A stretch of DNA of 24,191 nt from Lactobacillaceae bacterium AF64-9pH9TA (GTDB taxonomy: Bacteria; Bacillota; Bacilli; Lactobacillales; Lactobacillaceae), in the NCBI GenBank assembly GCA_027681045.1, contig JAQDCK010000019.1, forward strand, positions 1-24,191. The letters are read 5' to 3'. Below the pieces are notes generated by a model. The model ran no database searches. It saw nothing but the letters and a program-made list of their open reading frames with translations, and was not told the DNA's origin. This document shows, piece by piece, positions 1-6,084 of this stretch (within the stretch, counting starts at the first letter, position 1; every line of letters begins with the position of its first letter). The position numbers were made by a program, and so were the translations under genes.

Positions 1-108
1 AAGAGCCTGACAGACAGACTCTGAACGAAAATGGTGAAGTTCGATCTTATTCGGACTCCACTATTTTTTTGCTAACTGATAAGATATTAGATAAAGGAGG
101 AAGAGACC
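1..108. other. Upstream region, no gene called
   Basis: No convincing gene start lies here. One plus-strand frame (starting at base 3) is open from the window edge to 344, so these bases could hold the tail of an upstream gene. Its overlap with the nuclease-like gene at 109 argues that the later part is only a shadow. A strong Shine-Dalgarno, AAAGGAGG at 93-100, belongs to the gene at 109. No clear promoter or terminator was seen, so the gene at 109 may be co-transcribed with something outside the window. Confidence 0.4.
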
Positions 109-879
109 ATGAACAGGGGATATTCCGTAACTCAGCGAACAAAAAATGTGAAGCAGCCAAGGGGAGGGTATATCAACCCAAAAGAGCTCCAGACAGAGTC
201 TTTGGGCCCTGGTATCGAGACACTGAATCCGGCCGAAAACGTCAGTCCAAACCTGGTCGGTTTAGCTGTCGATTATCTGACCCGATTTATGTCGGGGGCA
301 AGTTCAACAGAAGCTTTCGAAATTTCGCTGCGGGGGGCACATAATCTTGGAGAAGATGCTTTAGCTGCAAAGCTGCTGGCAGAAGTGAAAGGACTGGATG
401 ATGTCTCGATCACTAATGCTATTAAGCTCACCGGATTCGATGTTTGCTACCGGGCTGGCCTAGGCTATAAGCCAGTTAGCGAGATTAAGCCGGATCAAGC
501 AACGATTCAAAACGTGAAGACGATGGTTGAACGCTCACTGCATTTTCTTGATGTCTATGGTCCAAAGCAGCTAGATGGATTTACTTTTGAAGGCGGCTAT
601 ACGGATACGGTAAGCACGGGGGACGGTGACTTTACCACGGCTGACACCCTTTGGGACTTTAAGGTATCGAAGAGGAAAGTGCAAAAGAAGCACACTCTGC
701 AATTGCTTATGTACTGGCGGATGGGCCTGTATTCGGTTCATCCGGAATTTCAAAGCATCAAGTATCTAGGCATTTATAATCCCCGCTTGAATCAAGTCCA
801 CCGGATTGCCGTTGCTGACATTCCAGAAGATGTCATTAGGGAAGTCGAGGAAAAAGTAATTGGGTATGGGTTGCAGTAA
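109..879 (+). CDS. PD-(D/E)XK nuclease-like protein of unknown role
   Basis: A 256-residue soluble protein with no signal peptide or membrane segment. The core of a RecB/Cas4-type PD-(D/E)XK fold can be read in its second half: D174 in a GDGD stretch, D183-F-K185 nine residues later (the D...(D/E)xK pair), then Q198-L-L-M-Y202, matching the QxxxY motif that follows the active site in RecB-like nucleases. The first 130 residues are helical and unrecognised; the N-terminus has a basic, glycine-rich PRGGY stretch (17-21). The ATG is set by AAAGGAGG seven to eight bases upstream. A hairpin terminator follows directly. I recall similar 'hypothetical proteins' in lactobacilli but know no assigned function. 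Nuclease activity is inferred from the motifs; a DNA-binding, non-cutting role is also possible. Confidence 0.6.
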   Translation: MNRGYSVTQRTKNVKQPRGGYINPKELQTESLGPGIETLNPAENVSPNLVGLAVDYLTRFMSGASSTEAFEISLRGAHNLGEDALAAKLLAEVKGLDDVSITNAIKLTGFDVCYRAGLGYKPVSEIKPDQATIQNVKTMVERSLHFLDVYGPKQLDGFTFEGGYTDTVSTGDGDFTTADTLWDFKVSKRKVQKKHTLQLLMYWRMGLYSVHPEFQSIKYLGIYNPRLNQVHRIAVADIPEDVIREVEEKVIGYGLQ

Positions 880-881
880 TG

Positions 882-920
882 AAAAAATGGTAGTCCAGAA
901 CGGATTACCATTTTTTGTTT
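882..920. terminator. Bidirectional intrinsic terminator
   Basis: AAAAAATGGTAGTCC (882-896) pairs with GGATTACCATTTTTT (902-916) with only one G-U position, loop AGAAC. A/T runs on both sides let it serve both the nuclease-like gene (+) and the acetyltransferase gene (-), whose stop codon begins at 921. Confidence 0.85.
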
Positions 921-1275
921 AAAGCTCCTTGATAAAGTAGTATTGGTCATAATCCTTAAAAGCTGGAGTGATTTTGAACAGCTGCTTGTAGCCCATCTTC
1001 TTGTAAAAAGTCGGTGCTTGAAAGCTGTAGGTGTTAAGGATGATGCGCTTGATTTGCTTAGCCGCGGCTATTTTTCCTACCTTATTAAGAAGCTGCTCGC
1101 CGTAGCCCCGGCCTCGGTATGCTTCTGCCACACAAAGATAGTCGATTTCAACCGTGTCAAAAACAGCACTGGCAACAATACCTGCCGCGATATGGCCATC
1201 CTCTTCGATATAAAAGCTGTAGTCACCCGAATCTTCCATGTACTGAGCATTGTATTCTTGCAGCATTTGGTGCAC
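919..1275 (-). CDS. GNAT N-acetyltransferase, 5' end unclear
   Basis: Encodes the core of a GNAT acetyltransferase. The acetyl-CoA-binding motif A is clear (IDYLCVAEAYRGRGYGEQLL, with the RGRGYG loop), followed by motif B (FYKKMGYKQLF). These enzymes move acetyl from acetyl-CoA to an amine; the substrate cannot be read. From the GTG at 1275 it has 118 residues, short of the usual 130-150. The frame stays open upstream to 1321 and the added residues (QSSGQVNEKVHQMLQEYN) look like the family's first helix, but that stretch contains no ATG, GTG or TTG and no Shine-Dalgarno before 1275. The missing start coincides with the promoter of the toxin locus that runs the other way (1319-1324). The gene may therefore be truncated by that locus, or start at the rare ATT at 1314. 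Confidence 0.6.
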   Translation of the reverse strand: MHQMLQEYNAQYMEDSGDYSFYIEEDGHIAAGIVASAVFDTVEIDYLCVAEAYRGRGYGEQLLNKVGKIAAAKQIKRIILNTYSFQAPTFYKKMGYKQLFKITPAFKDYDQYYFIKEL

Positions 1276-1315
1276 TTTCTCGTTGACTTGCCCGCTGCTT
1301 TGTAGAAGTAAAATC

Positions 1316-1324
1316 TGATATTAT
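1316..1324 (+). promoter_or_regulatory. Extended -10 promoter of the toxin mRNA
   Basis: TGA followed by TATTAT (1319-1324) fits an extended -10 element. No good -35 is seen at 17 bp. The start would fall near 1331, giving a toxin mRNA of about 280 nt with a 45-nt leader. Confidence 0.45.
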
Positions 1325-1376
1325 TTAAGAGGCAAGTTTTAAGGGCGGTGACTATCTGAATCCTGGAGGTGGTTCC

Positions 1377-1496
1377 ATGGAGAATTATTGTAAAGGTAAG
1401 GTAGTCATGAGCGTATACGAAGCGCTGAGCTTGATGCTCACTTTTGGAATGTTCGTTATTGCTTTGTTGACTTATGTTGACAAGCACGGCAAGTAA
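1377..1496 (+). CDS. Holin-like type I toxin peptide
   Basis: A 39-residue peptide: a basic N-terminus (MENYCKGKVV), one hydrophobic helix (EALSLMLTFGMFVIALLTYV) and a charged tail (DKHGK). This is the 'putative holin-like toxin' pattern related to TxpA/BsrG-type membrane toxins, which depolarise or damage the cell membrane when over-expressed. The ATG at 1377 is chosen because GGAGGT (1365-1370) lies six bases before it; the inner ATG at 1407 has no such site. The 3' untranslated part overlaps a predicted antisense RNA from the opposite strand (1498-1612), the normal layout for a convergent type I toxin-antitoxin pair. Toxin identity rests on sequence pattern and context; no function has been shown here. 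Confidence 0.75.
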   Translation: MENYCKGKVVMSVYEALSLMLTFGMFVIALLTYVDKHGK

Positions 1497-1497
1497 A

Positions 1498-1612
1498 AAA
1501 GTCGTCCCTCATAACTTTGCGCAGTTAGGGACGACTAATTTGTTCTGATACTGTCACCGCCTTTGAAGCGGGCCACTACAGAGAGTCTTGTTGGCGCAAG
1601 GCTCTCTTTTCT
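1498..1612 (-). ncRNA. Predicted antisense antitoxin RNA
   Basis: A minus-strand transcript predicted from an extended -10 promoter (TGC-TATAAT at plus 1627-1619) to an intrinsic terminator. The terminator has a 10-bp stem AGTCGTCCCT/AGGGACGACT (plus 1536-1527 and 1509-1500), an inner AACT/AGTT stem, then six T (plus 1500-1495) that overlap the toxin stop codon. The product of about 115 nt would be fully complementary to the toxin mRNA 3' region, as in TxpA/RatA-type pairs, and would mark it for RNase III. No ORF or Shine-Dalgarno is seen on this strand. Confidence 0.65.
1580..1612 (+). terminator. Terminator of toxin mRNA
   Basis: AGAGAGTCTTG (1580-1590) pairs with CAAGGCTCTCT (1597-1607) with one G-U pair, followed by TTTCTTTT. 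On the other strand the same hairpin forms the 5' stem-loop of the antitoxin RNA. Confidence 0.65.
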
Positions 1613-1618
1613 TTTACT

Positions 1619-1627
1619 ATTATAGCA
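1619..1627 (-). promoter_or_regulatory. Extended -10 promoter of antitoxin RNA
   Basis: On the minus strand the bases read TGC-TATAAT, a perfect -10 hexamer with the TGN extension. It is better than the toxin promoter (TATTAT), which agrees with antitoxin RNA being made in excess. Confidence 0.6.
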
Positions 1628-1635
1628 TATTTAAC

Positions 1636-1995
1636 TCAGATAAGCATTTTTTGAAGTAAAGATTGTTTCGCATACTTCAGTAGCCTCAATTTTTGGTCAT
1701 GTAAAGTGATGGTTTGAGTAATCTTCTGAAAGAGATCACCGATCTTAACTTGCTCATTATTTTGAGGAAAGCTAACTCTTATCTTCTCAATAGTATTTTT
1801 TGAAAGGCTTGGTCCCCCGGTTGATTCGTCATATTTTTTCCAATTAATATTTTTGAATAAAGGAAACATAAAACTGATATCAACGGTAGCTCGAGGTGCT
1901 ACATAAAATAGTGTATCAACAGTCCAAAAAGGTGCATTTAGATAATACGGCTTATATAATCCTTTCCGAAATTTATCTTTGCCACATCCCCCAAC
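1636..1995 (-). pseudogene. hsdS 3' fragment (type I restriction specificity)
   Basis: The reading frame from about 1995 down to the stop at 1636 holds the C-terminal part of an HsdS specificity subunit. Typical pieces are PFWTVDTLFYV, LFKNINWKKYDESTGGPSLS, then the conserved-helix end (TITLHDQKLRLLKYAKQSLL). HsdS subunits carry two target-recognition domains and are about 400 residues long; about 110 remain here, with part of one recognition domain and its coiled-coil helix. An in-frame ATG at 1869 is internal to the homology, so the true 5' end is lost. No hsdM or hsdR is in the window. Such orphan hsdS pieces can act as recombination donors for an intact locus elsewhere, but that is inference. 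Confidence 0.75.
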
Positions 1996-2017
1996 TTACA
2001 CCGCTCCCAAGCAAAAA

Positions 2018-2908
2018 TTACATCCCTTCCGCCTGTTCCTGCATGACCTGGCAGAAGGCGAGGACCAGGGGATCTGCTTCATCTTTCCGGCAGACCAGGC
2101 CATAGTCCAGCGGGGCAGGGTAGTTCAACTTTACCGCCTTGATCACATCTGCTTTTTCGATCGCTACAAAACTTGGCATCACGGTGATCCCTAAGCCAGC
2201 TTTGACCATCAGGCTGACGATCTCAACATCATTAACGTAGCTGATGTCTAAGTCATCGACCTTCTTTCTGATCGTCTCCTGGAGCTTCAGTTGTTCTGGC
2301 GGGCACCAGTTGTTGTCCATCAGCAAAATCTTTTCTCCCGCCAAATCATCCAGATCAAGCTCCTCTTTGTCACTTAAATGATGATCCGCTGGTATAATTG
2401 CCACAAAGTGTCCGCTAAAAAGCTGGTAGTACTTCACCTCGGCCAGATCAGTGATATCGTCATGGGTCGTAAAAATCACGTCGCTGTCATGGTCAATCAA
2501 GTGGTGCTTGAGCCGGTTATGATCAAATCCCTCAAGAAAAATCTTGCAATTGGGGTATTCCCGGTGAAAAGATTTGATCATCTCAGGCAGAATTGCTTGC
2601 TCCAGCGGGGTATCCGTAATCCCAATCGTTAAGTTGCTTTGCTCCCGGTTGAAAGAATTTCTAGTCCGCTGCAGGGCCTTATTATAGCTGTTCATCAAGC
2701 TCTTGCTGTCATCGTAAAATAGCTTCCCATTCTTAGTCAGCTGTACTTCCCGGTGGTTGCGGTAAAAAAGGGTGACGCCAACTTCATCTTCAATCCGCTG
2801 AATGATCCGGCTAACGGCCGGCTGAGAAAGGTGCAGGTTTTCCGCGGTCTTTGAATAGTTCAAACTCTCAGCCAAATTGATAAATACTTCCAGTTGCCTT
2901 AAGTCCAT
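2018..2908 (-). CDS. LysR-family transcriptional regulator
   Basis: A 296-residue LysR-type regulator. The N-terminal winged helix-turn-helix is clear at about residues 1-60 (MDLRQLEVFINLAES, LHLSQPAVSRIIQRIEDEVG, LFYRNHREVQLTKNG), followed by the effector-binding domain to the end (LTIGITD, VSLMVKAGLGITVMPSF). The start at 2908 is set by AAGGAGA just upstream on the minus strand; a longer open frame exists but has no reason to be used. It is divergent from the fumarate-reductase-like flavoprotein gene at 3041, the classic arrangement in which a LysR protein controls its neighbour and itself. The 130-bp gap holds a phased tandem repeat that is a good candidate operator. The effector is unknown; a dicarboxylate or a substrate of the flavoprotein would be plausible. 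Confidence 0.85.
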   Translation of the reverse strand: MDLRQLEVFINLAESLNYSKTAENLHLSQPAVSRIIQRIEDEVGVTLFYRNHREVQLTKNGKLFYDDSKSLMNSYNKALQRTRNSFNREQSNLTIGITDTPLEQAILPEMIKSFHREYPNCKIFLEGFDHNRLKHHLIDHDSDVIFTTHDDITDLAEVKYYQLFSGHFVAIIPADHHLSDKEELDLDDLAGEKILLMDNNWCPPEQLKLQETIRKKVDDLDISYVNDVEIVSLMVKAGLGITVMPSFVAIEKADVIKAVKLNYPAPLDYGLVCRKDEADPLVLAFCQVMQEQAEGM

Positions 2909-2986
2909 CTTTGTCTCCTTATGCATTTTCGGTATAACCAATACCAACTCGATATTTCTCAACTCAATTATTGCATGATAAGTTAA

Positions 2987-3019
2987 TAGTTGAAAGCTTT
3001 CTAAAAGCTTTCTAGTTGA
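2987..3019. promoter_or_regulatory. Candidate LysR operator: 11-bp tandem repeat
   Basis: AAAGCTTTCTA occurs twice head to tail (2993-3003, 3004-3014), each containing the palindrome AAAGCTTT, and the pair is framed by TAGTTGA at 2987-2993 and 3013-3019. The 11-bp period places both copies on one face of the helix. It lies 20-50 bp upstream of the flavoprotein start, overlapping the place where its promoter should be (TTGAAA at 2990-2995). Confidence 0.5.
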
Positions 3020-3040
3020 TAAAAAAGGAGAAAAAACAGC

Positions 3041-4648
3041 GTGACTAAGCTTTACGACAATGTTGACCACTTAGACACTAATGCATCTGCTGCATATACT
3101 GTTGAAACGGACGTCCTGGTTGTGGGTGCGGGCAATGCAGGGATGGAAGCCGCCGCGGCTGCTAAAGAATCTGGCGCTAAAACCATCTTGATTGAGAAGG
3201 AAAAGACTATCAACCTGATGCGGGTGGGTTTGGCCAGTGTTGGCTCCCGGGCGCAAAAAGCCGCCGGCGTGACCATCAACAAGCAAGAATTGGTAGAAAG
3301 TCTGGCCGCTTTTGCTCAGCACAATGTCGACCAGCGCCTTTTGGAAACCTGGGCTGACAACAGCGGGGCAACCTTGGACTGGCTGGAAGAAAAGATCCTC
3401 AAGCCACATGGTGCCCACCTTAGAGCTGAAGCTGATGCCATGGTAACCAATAAGGCCTACCAGGCTTTCCCAACTGAAAACGATCCGACTTTTGACGACC
3501 AAAGCTTTACCTCATATGGTGACTGGTTCCTGGAATACCAAGAAAAACATGGGGTGGACCTCCGCTTTGAAACTATCTTGGTGAACTTGACTAAGGAAGC
3601 TGGCCGGGTAACTGGTGCCTTGGTGAAGGACCTGGTGAAGGACGAATACTACCAAATTAAAGCAAAGAAGGGCGTTATCCTGACGACTGGTGGCTACTCA
3701 GCCAACGTTGACCTGCTTAAGGAATGGAACCCGCTGTCTTTGAAGAAGAACGTCTACAATGACTCACCTCGCTCAAACGGGGCAGGGATTACTTCAGCCT
3801 TGAACGTCGGCGCTATCCGCGATGAAGAACCAGCTGAAACGATTTTTGACCGCGGCCTGGTACCAGTTGGCAAAAAGACTGAAGACATGTACTACCAAAC
3901 CGCTACTTACGACCACTGGCTCTGGATCGGTTCATACCCATTCCTTAAGGTTAACCTGCGCGGTGAACGTTTCGCCAATGAATCTGTTCCTTACCAATTC
4001 ATCGTCAACGCCGCTGCTAAGGAACCCGGCTACCTGTACGCCATGATTTGGGACGATAACTACGCTGAAACTCTGGAAAAAGTTCACATGCTTGGCTGCG
4101 CCCGCTACGGTTTCCCTGGTTATATGAAGAATAAGGAAGCCTTTGTCGCTGACACTGAACAACATGTCAAGGATGGTCTGGTTGTAAAGGCTGATACTTT
4201 GGAAGAATTAGCTGAAAAATTAAATCTGCCATCTGATAAGCTGAAAGAAGCTGTTGCGAATAACAATCAAGCTGTGATTGACCACCAAGACAAGGAGTTC
4301 GGCAAGGAGGCCTACAGGATTACGCCAATCAAGAAGAAGCCATACTACGGCTGCATTCTGGGTGGCCGCATCCTCTGCACTTTTGATGGGCTCAGAATCA
4401 ATACTAAGATGGAAGTTTTAGATGAAAATCATGACCCAATTCCAGGCTTGTACGCGGCAGGTAACGATGCTGGTGGCTTCTTCTGGGGCAGCTACAATGA
4501 CCGCGTTCCAGGTTTGGCAGCCAGCCACGCGCACACCTTTGGCCGTCTGGCTGGGCAATCTGCTGCTGGATTGACAACCGATGAACCAGGGAAGGCCGTT
4601 GCTCAAGAAACACACGTTGACGCAGAAAGTGGGGCAAGACACATCTAA
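3041..4648 (+). CDS. Fumarate-reductase-like FAD flavoprotein
   Basis: A 535-residue flavoprotein of the fumarate reductase/succinate dehydrogenase class, without heme or FMN-attachment domains and without a signal peptide. The dinucleotide-binding motif VVGAGNAGMEAA is at about 27-38 and the second FAD-contact segment IPGLYAAGNDAGG near 480. The capping and catalytic region lies between. Known fumarate reductases have an HTMGG-like histidine before the GL(R/K)I segment; here that place reads GGRILCTFDGLRI, so the histidine is absent, although the arginine-containing stretch NDRVPG near the C-terminus is kept. The protein may therefore reduce another enoate, or oxidise a substrate, rather than make succinate. 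The start is GTG, with GGAG (3027-3030) ten bases ahead. It is divergent from the LysR gene, probably its regulator, and is followed by a hairpin terminator. Confidence 0.8.
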   Translation: MTKLYDNVDHLDTNASAAYTVETDVLVVGAGNAGMEAAAAAKESGAKTILIEKEKTINLMRVGLASVGSRAQKAAGVTINKQELVESLAAFAQHNVDQRLLETWADNSGATLDWLEEKILKPHGAHLRAEADAMVTNKAYQAFPTENDPTFDDQSFTSYGDWFLEYQEKHGVDLRFETILVNLTKEAGRVTGALVKDLVKDEYYQIKAKKGVILTTGGYSANVDLLKEWNPLSLKKNVYNDSPRSNGAGITSALNVGAIRDEEPAETIFDRGLVPVGKKTEDMYYQTATYDHWLWIGSYPFLKVNLRGERFANESVPYQFIVNAAAKEPGYLYAMIWDDNYAETLEKVHMLGCARYGFPGYMKNKEAFVADTEQHVKDGLVVKADTLEELAEKLNLPSDKLKEAVANNNQAVIDHQDKEFGKEAYRITPIKKKPYYGCILGGRILCTFDGLRINTKMEVLDENHDPIPGLYAAGNDAGGFFWGSYNDRVPGLAASHAHTFGRLAGQSAAGLTTDEPGKAVAQETHVDAESGARHI

Positions 4649-4683
4649 TAAGTTAATTCAAACAGTTCTATATATGCTACGCA

Positions 4684-4718
4684 AGCCGTATCTGTCATTT
4701 TGATGGATACGGCTTTTT
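4684..4718 (+). terminator. Terminator after flavoprotein gene (copy 1)
   Basis: AGCCGTATC (4684-4692) pairs with GATACGGCT (4706-4714), followed by a T run. A near-copy lies at 5881-5916 on the far side of the Abi gene. Confidence 0.8.
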
Positions 4719-4729
4719 GGGCTGTTCGC

Positions 4730-4757
4730 TTGAATTTTGGGCTATTCTGACTATACT
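4730..4757 (+). promoter_or_regulatory. Promoter of the Abi-associated RNA/gene
   Basis: TTGAAT (4730-4735), 16-bp spacer, TATACT (4752-4757). Transcription would begin near 4764, just before the structured RNA. Confidence 0.6.
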
Positions 4758-4763
4758 ATAAGT

Positions 4764-4823
4764 GAGAGAGCCCACCACGCATCAGGCGGAAACGTACTGC
4801 GGACCACGGTTGGGACTTTTTTT
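4764..4823 (+). ncRNA. Structured leader RNA of abiF type
   Basis: Between the promoter and the Abi gene lies a compact fold. P1: AGCCCACC (4769-4776) pairs with GGTTGGGACT (4808-4817) with two single-base bulges. P2: CGCA/TGCG (4778-4781, 4798-4801). P3: GCG-GAAA-CGT (4786-4795), closed by a GNRA tetraloop. Seven T follow (4817-4823), so it ends like an intrinsic terminator two bases before the Abi ribosome site (GGAG 4826-4829). I recall an 'abiF RNA motif' upstream of abiF genes, and reports that such RNAs act as the RNA antitoxin of the HEPN protein. Whether this RNA fits that covariance model was not tested; the fold was drawn by hand. Confidence 0.55.
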
Positions 4824-4836
4824 ATGGAGAAAAACA

Positions 4837-5772
4837 ATGAGTGCGATTGATTATTCCTTAAAACCGGCGCTTTCTTATGAGCAACAATTAGAACACTTAA
4901 AAACTGCTCATAATCTTATGATTTTAGATTCTGATTCTGCCTTAAGTATCTTACATAAAGTAAATTATTATCGGCTTAGCGCCTATGGTATTGGCTTGAA
5001 AAAGGATTCAGATCCTGAGAAATTTCTGGATGATGTCACTTTGGATCATATTTTTCGCCTTTATTGTTTTGATAGCGAATTTAGAAACAATATTGTTCAT
5101 ATTGTTGAACAGCTAGAAATACAACTTCGTACTCAAATTTCATACTGTCTTGCATTGAAGTACGGTCCAGAAGGCTATATGGATGTCAAGAACTTCAATG
5201 ATAAAATAAAGCGGCAAGGCGAATCTGTTCATGGTGTGTTAATTAAGCGCTTTCAGGGTGAAGTGAGTCGTTGTAAAAACTTACCATTTGTTAAGCACCA
5301 TCTAAATAAATACGGTGGTCATTTTCCTATTTGGGCTGCTACTGAGTTAATGACATTCGGAAATATCGTGTCACTTTTTGACATAATGAAGCCGGATGAC
5401 CAGAAAGAGATTTCATCACTGTATGAAACTACACCGGGACATCTAAAAAGCTGGATGTTGTCTCTTGTTGAAATTAGAAATATCTGTGCTCACTATAATC
5501 GCCTTTACAATATGCCATTGAAGCAAACTCCTTTTCTATACAAAGAAAATCTAAAATATAGATCTAAACAGAACAAAGTATTTCCAGTTTTCCTTGTGAT
5601 TAAACGAATGCTTCATGGTAATAAGCAATGGGAATCTTTCTTGAGAGATATAGATGTGACATTGCGTAAATATAGTGACGTAGTAAACCTCTCATTTATA
5701 GGTTTTTCACAAGATTGGCAGGAAGTACTCTCTGCACCGGCTTATTCTAAGCAACGTTCTCTAGACAACTGA
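4837..5772 (+). CDS. HEPN ribonuclease-like Abi_2/AbiF family protein
   Basis: A 311-residue member of the Abi_2 (AbiD/AbiF) abortive-infection family. Conserved features are NYYRLSAY (43-50), HFPIWAATELMTFG (162-175) and the HEPN catalytic motif R214-N-I-C-A-H219 (Rx4H), typical of metal-independent RNA cleavage. These proteins stop phage spread by halting the infected cell. The start is ATG 4837, with GGAG seven bases ahead; the longer open frame to 4762 runs through the structured leader RNA and is not believed. The gene is AT-richer than its neighbours and is bracketed by two copies of one terminator, both pointing to acquisition as a cassette. The leader RNA ends right at its ribosome site, so it probably regulates or binds this protein. 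Antiphage function is inferred from the family. Confidence 0.8.
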   Translation: MSAIDYSLKPALSYEQQLEHLKTAHNLMILDSDSALSILHKVNYYRLSAYGIGLKKDSDPEKFLDDVTLDHIFRLYCFDSEFRNNIVHIVEQLEIQLRTQISYCLALKYGPEGYMDVKNFNDKIKRQGESVHGVLIKRFQGEVSRCKNLPFVKHHLNKYGGHFPIWAATELMTFGNIVSLFDIMKPDDQKEISSLYETTPGHLKSWMLSLVEIRNICAHYNRLYNMPLKQTPFLYKENLKYRSKQNKVFPVFLVIKRMLHGNKQWESFLRDIDVTLRKYSDVVNLSFIGFSQDWQEVLSAPAYSKQRSLDN

Positions 5773-5880
5773 TTTGTATTGAGTAGTTATCTTGTTAAAA
5801 TATTATCACTCAAGAACTGGTTGAAATTTAGCTGGAGATAAATTTCAACCAAAAATCAATAGAATTTAATCATTTGCATT

Positions 5881-5916
5881 AGCCGTATCTATAATTTTGA
5901 TAGATACGGCTTTTTG
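5881..5916 (+). terminator. Terminator (copy 2), downstream of Abi gene
   Basis: AGCCGTATCTA (5881-5891) pairs perfectly with TAGATACGGCT (5901-5911), T run after. It matches the terminator at 4684 in stem, loop core (ATTTTGAT) and tail (TTTTTGGGGCTG versus TTTTTGGGCTG). Confidence 0.8.
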
Positions 5917-6019
5917 GGGCTGCTCGTGACTGCGGTCGTCACTACCTTAAGCGGAATTTGGTGCAAGAAGCGCGATGATGAATAATCGATTTTTCCCTCG
6001 ACAACAGAGAAGGGAATAG

Positions 6020-6049
6020 GTCTGCTCTATACGGGCAGGCATATTTTTT
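6020..6049 (+). terminator. Hairpin with T run before HAD gene
   Basis: GTCTGC (6020-6025) pairs with GCAGGC (6035-6040) with one G-U pair, followed by ATATTTTTT. It could end upstream transcripts; it lies before the next promoter, so it does not look like an attenuator. Confidence 0.5.
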
Positions 6050-6057
6050 CCGTCAGA

Positions 6058-6066
6058 TGGTATAAT
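6058..6066 (+). promoter_or_regulatory. Extended -10 promoter of HAD/acetyltransferase operon
   Basis: TGG-TATAAT with the hexamer at 6061-6066 and no clear -35. Transcription near 6073 would leave a leader of only about 12 nt, containing GAGGTG. Confidence 0.6.
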
Positions 6067-6084
6067 GAAAGCGAGGTGAAACTG

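Larger units (their letters stand above)
5773..6084. other. Intergenic region with three hairpins
   Basis: No gene is seen. It holds a perfect 12-bp hairpin without T run (GGTTGAAATTTA 5819-5830 with TAAATTTCAACC 5839-5850), the second copy of the 4684 terminator, then a hairpin with T run (6020-6049) and an extended -10 promoter just before the HAD gene. Confidence 0.6.

Noticed and set aside
3..344. Open plus frame overlapping the nuclease-like gene
   Set aside because: It reads through the ribosome site and start region of the better supported frame; past base 109 its composition is basic and non-protein-like.
4762..4836. 25-codon extension of the Abi protein
   Set aside because: These bases form the structured leader RNA with its T run; ATG 4837 has its own ribosome site.
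5819..5850. Perfect 12-bp hairpin after the Abi gene as a terminator
   Set aside because: No T run follows on either strand; left as an unexplained hairpin in the intergenic entry.
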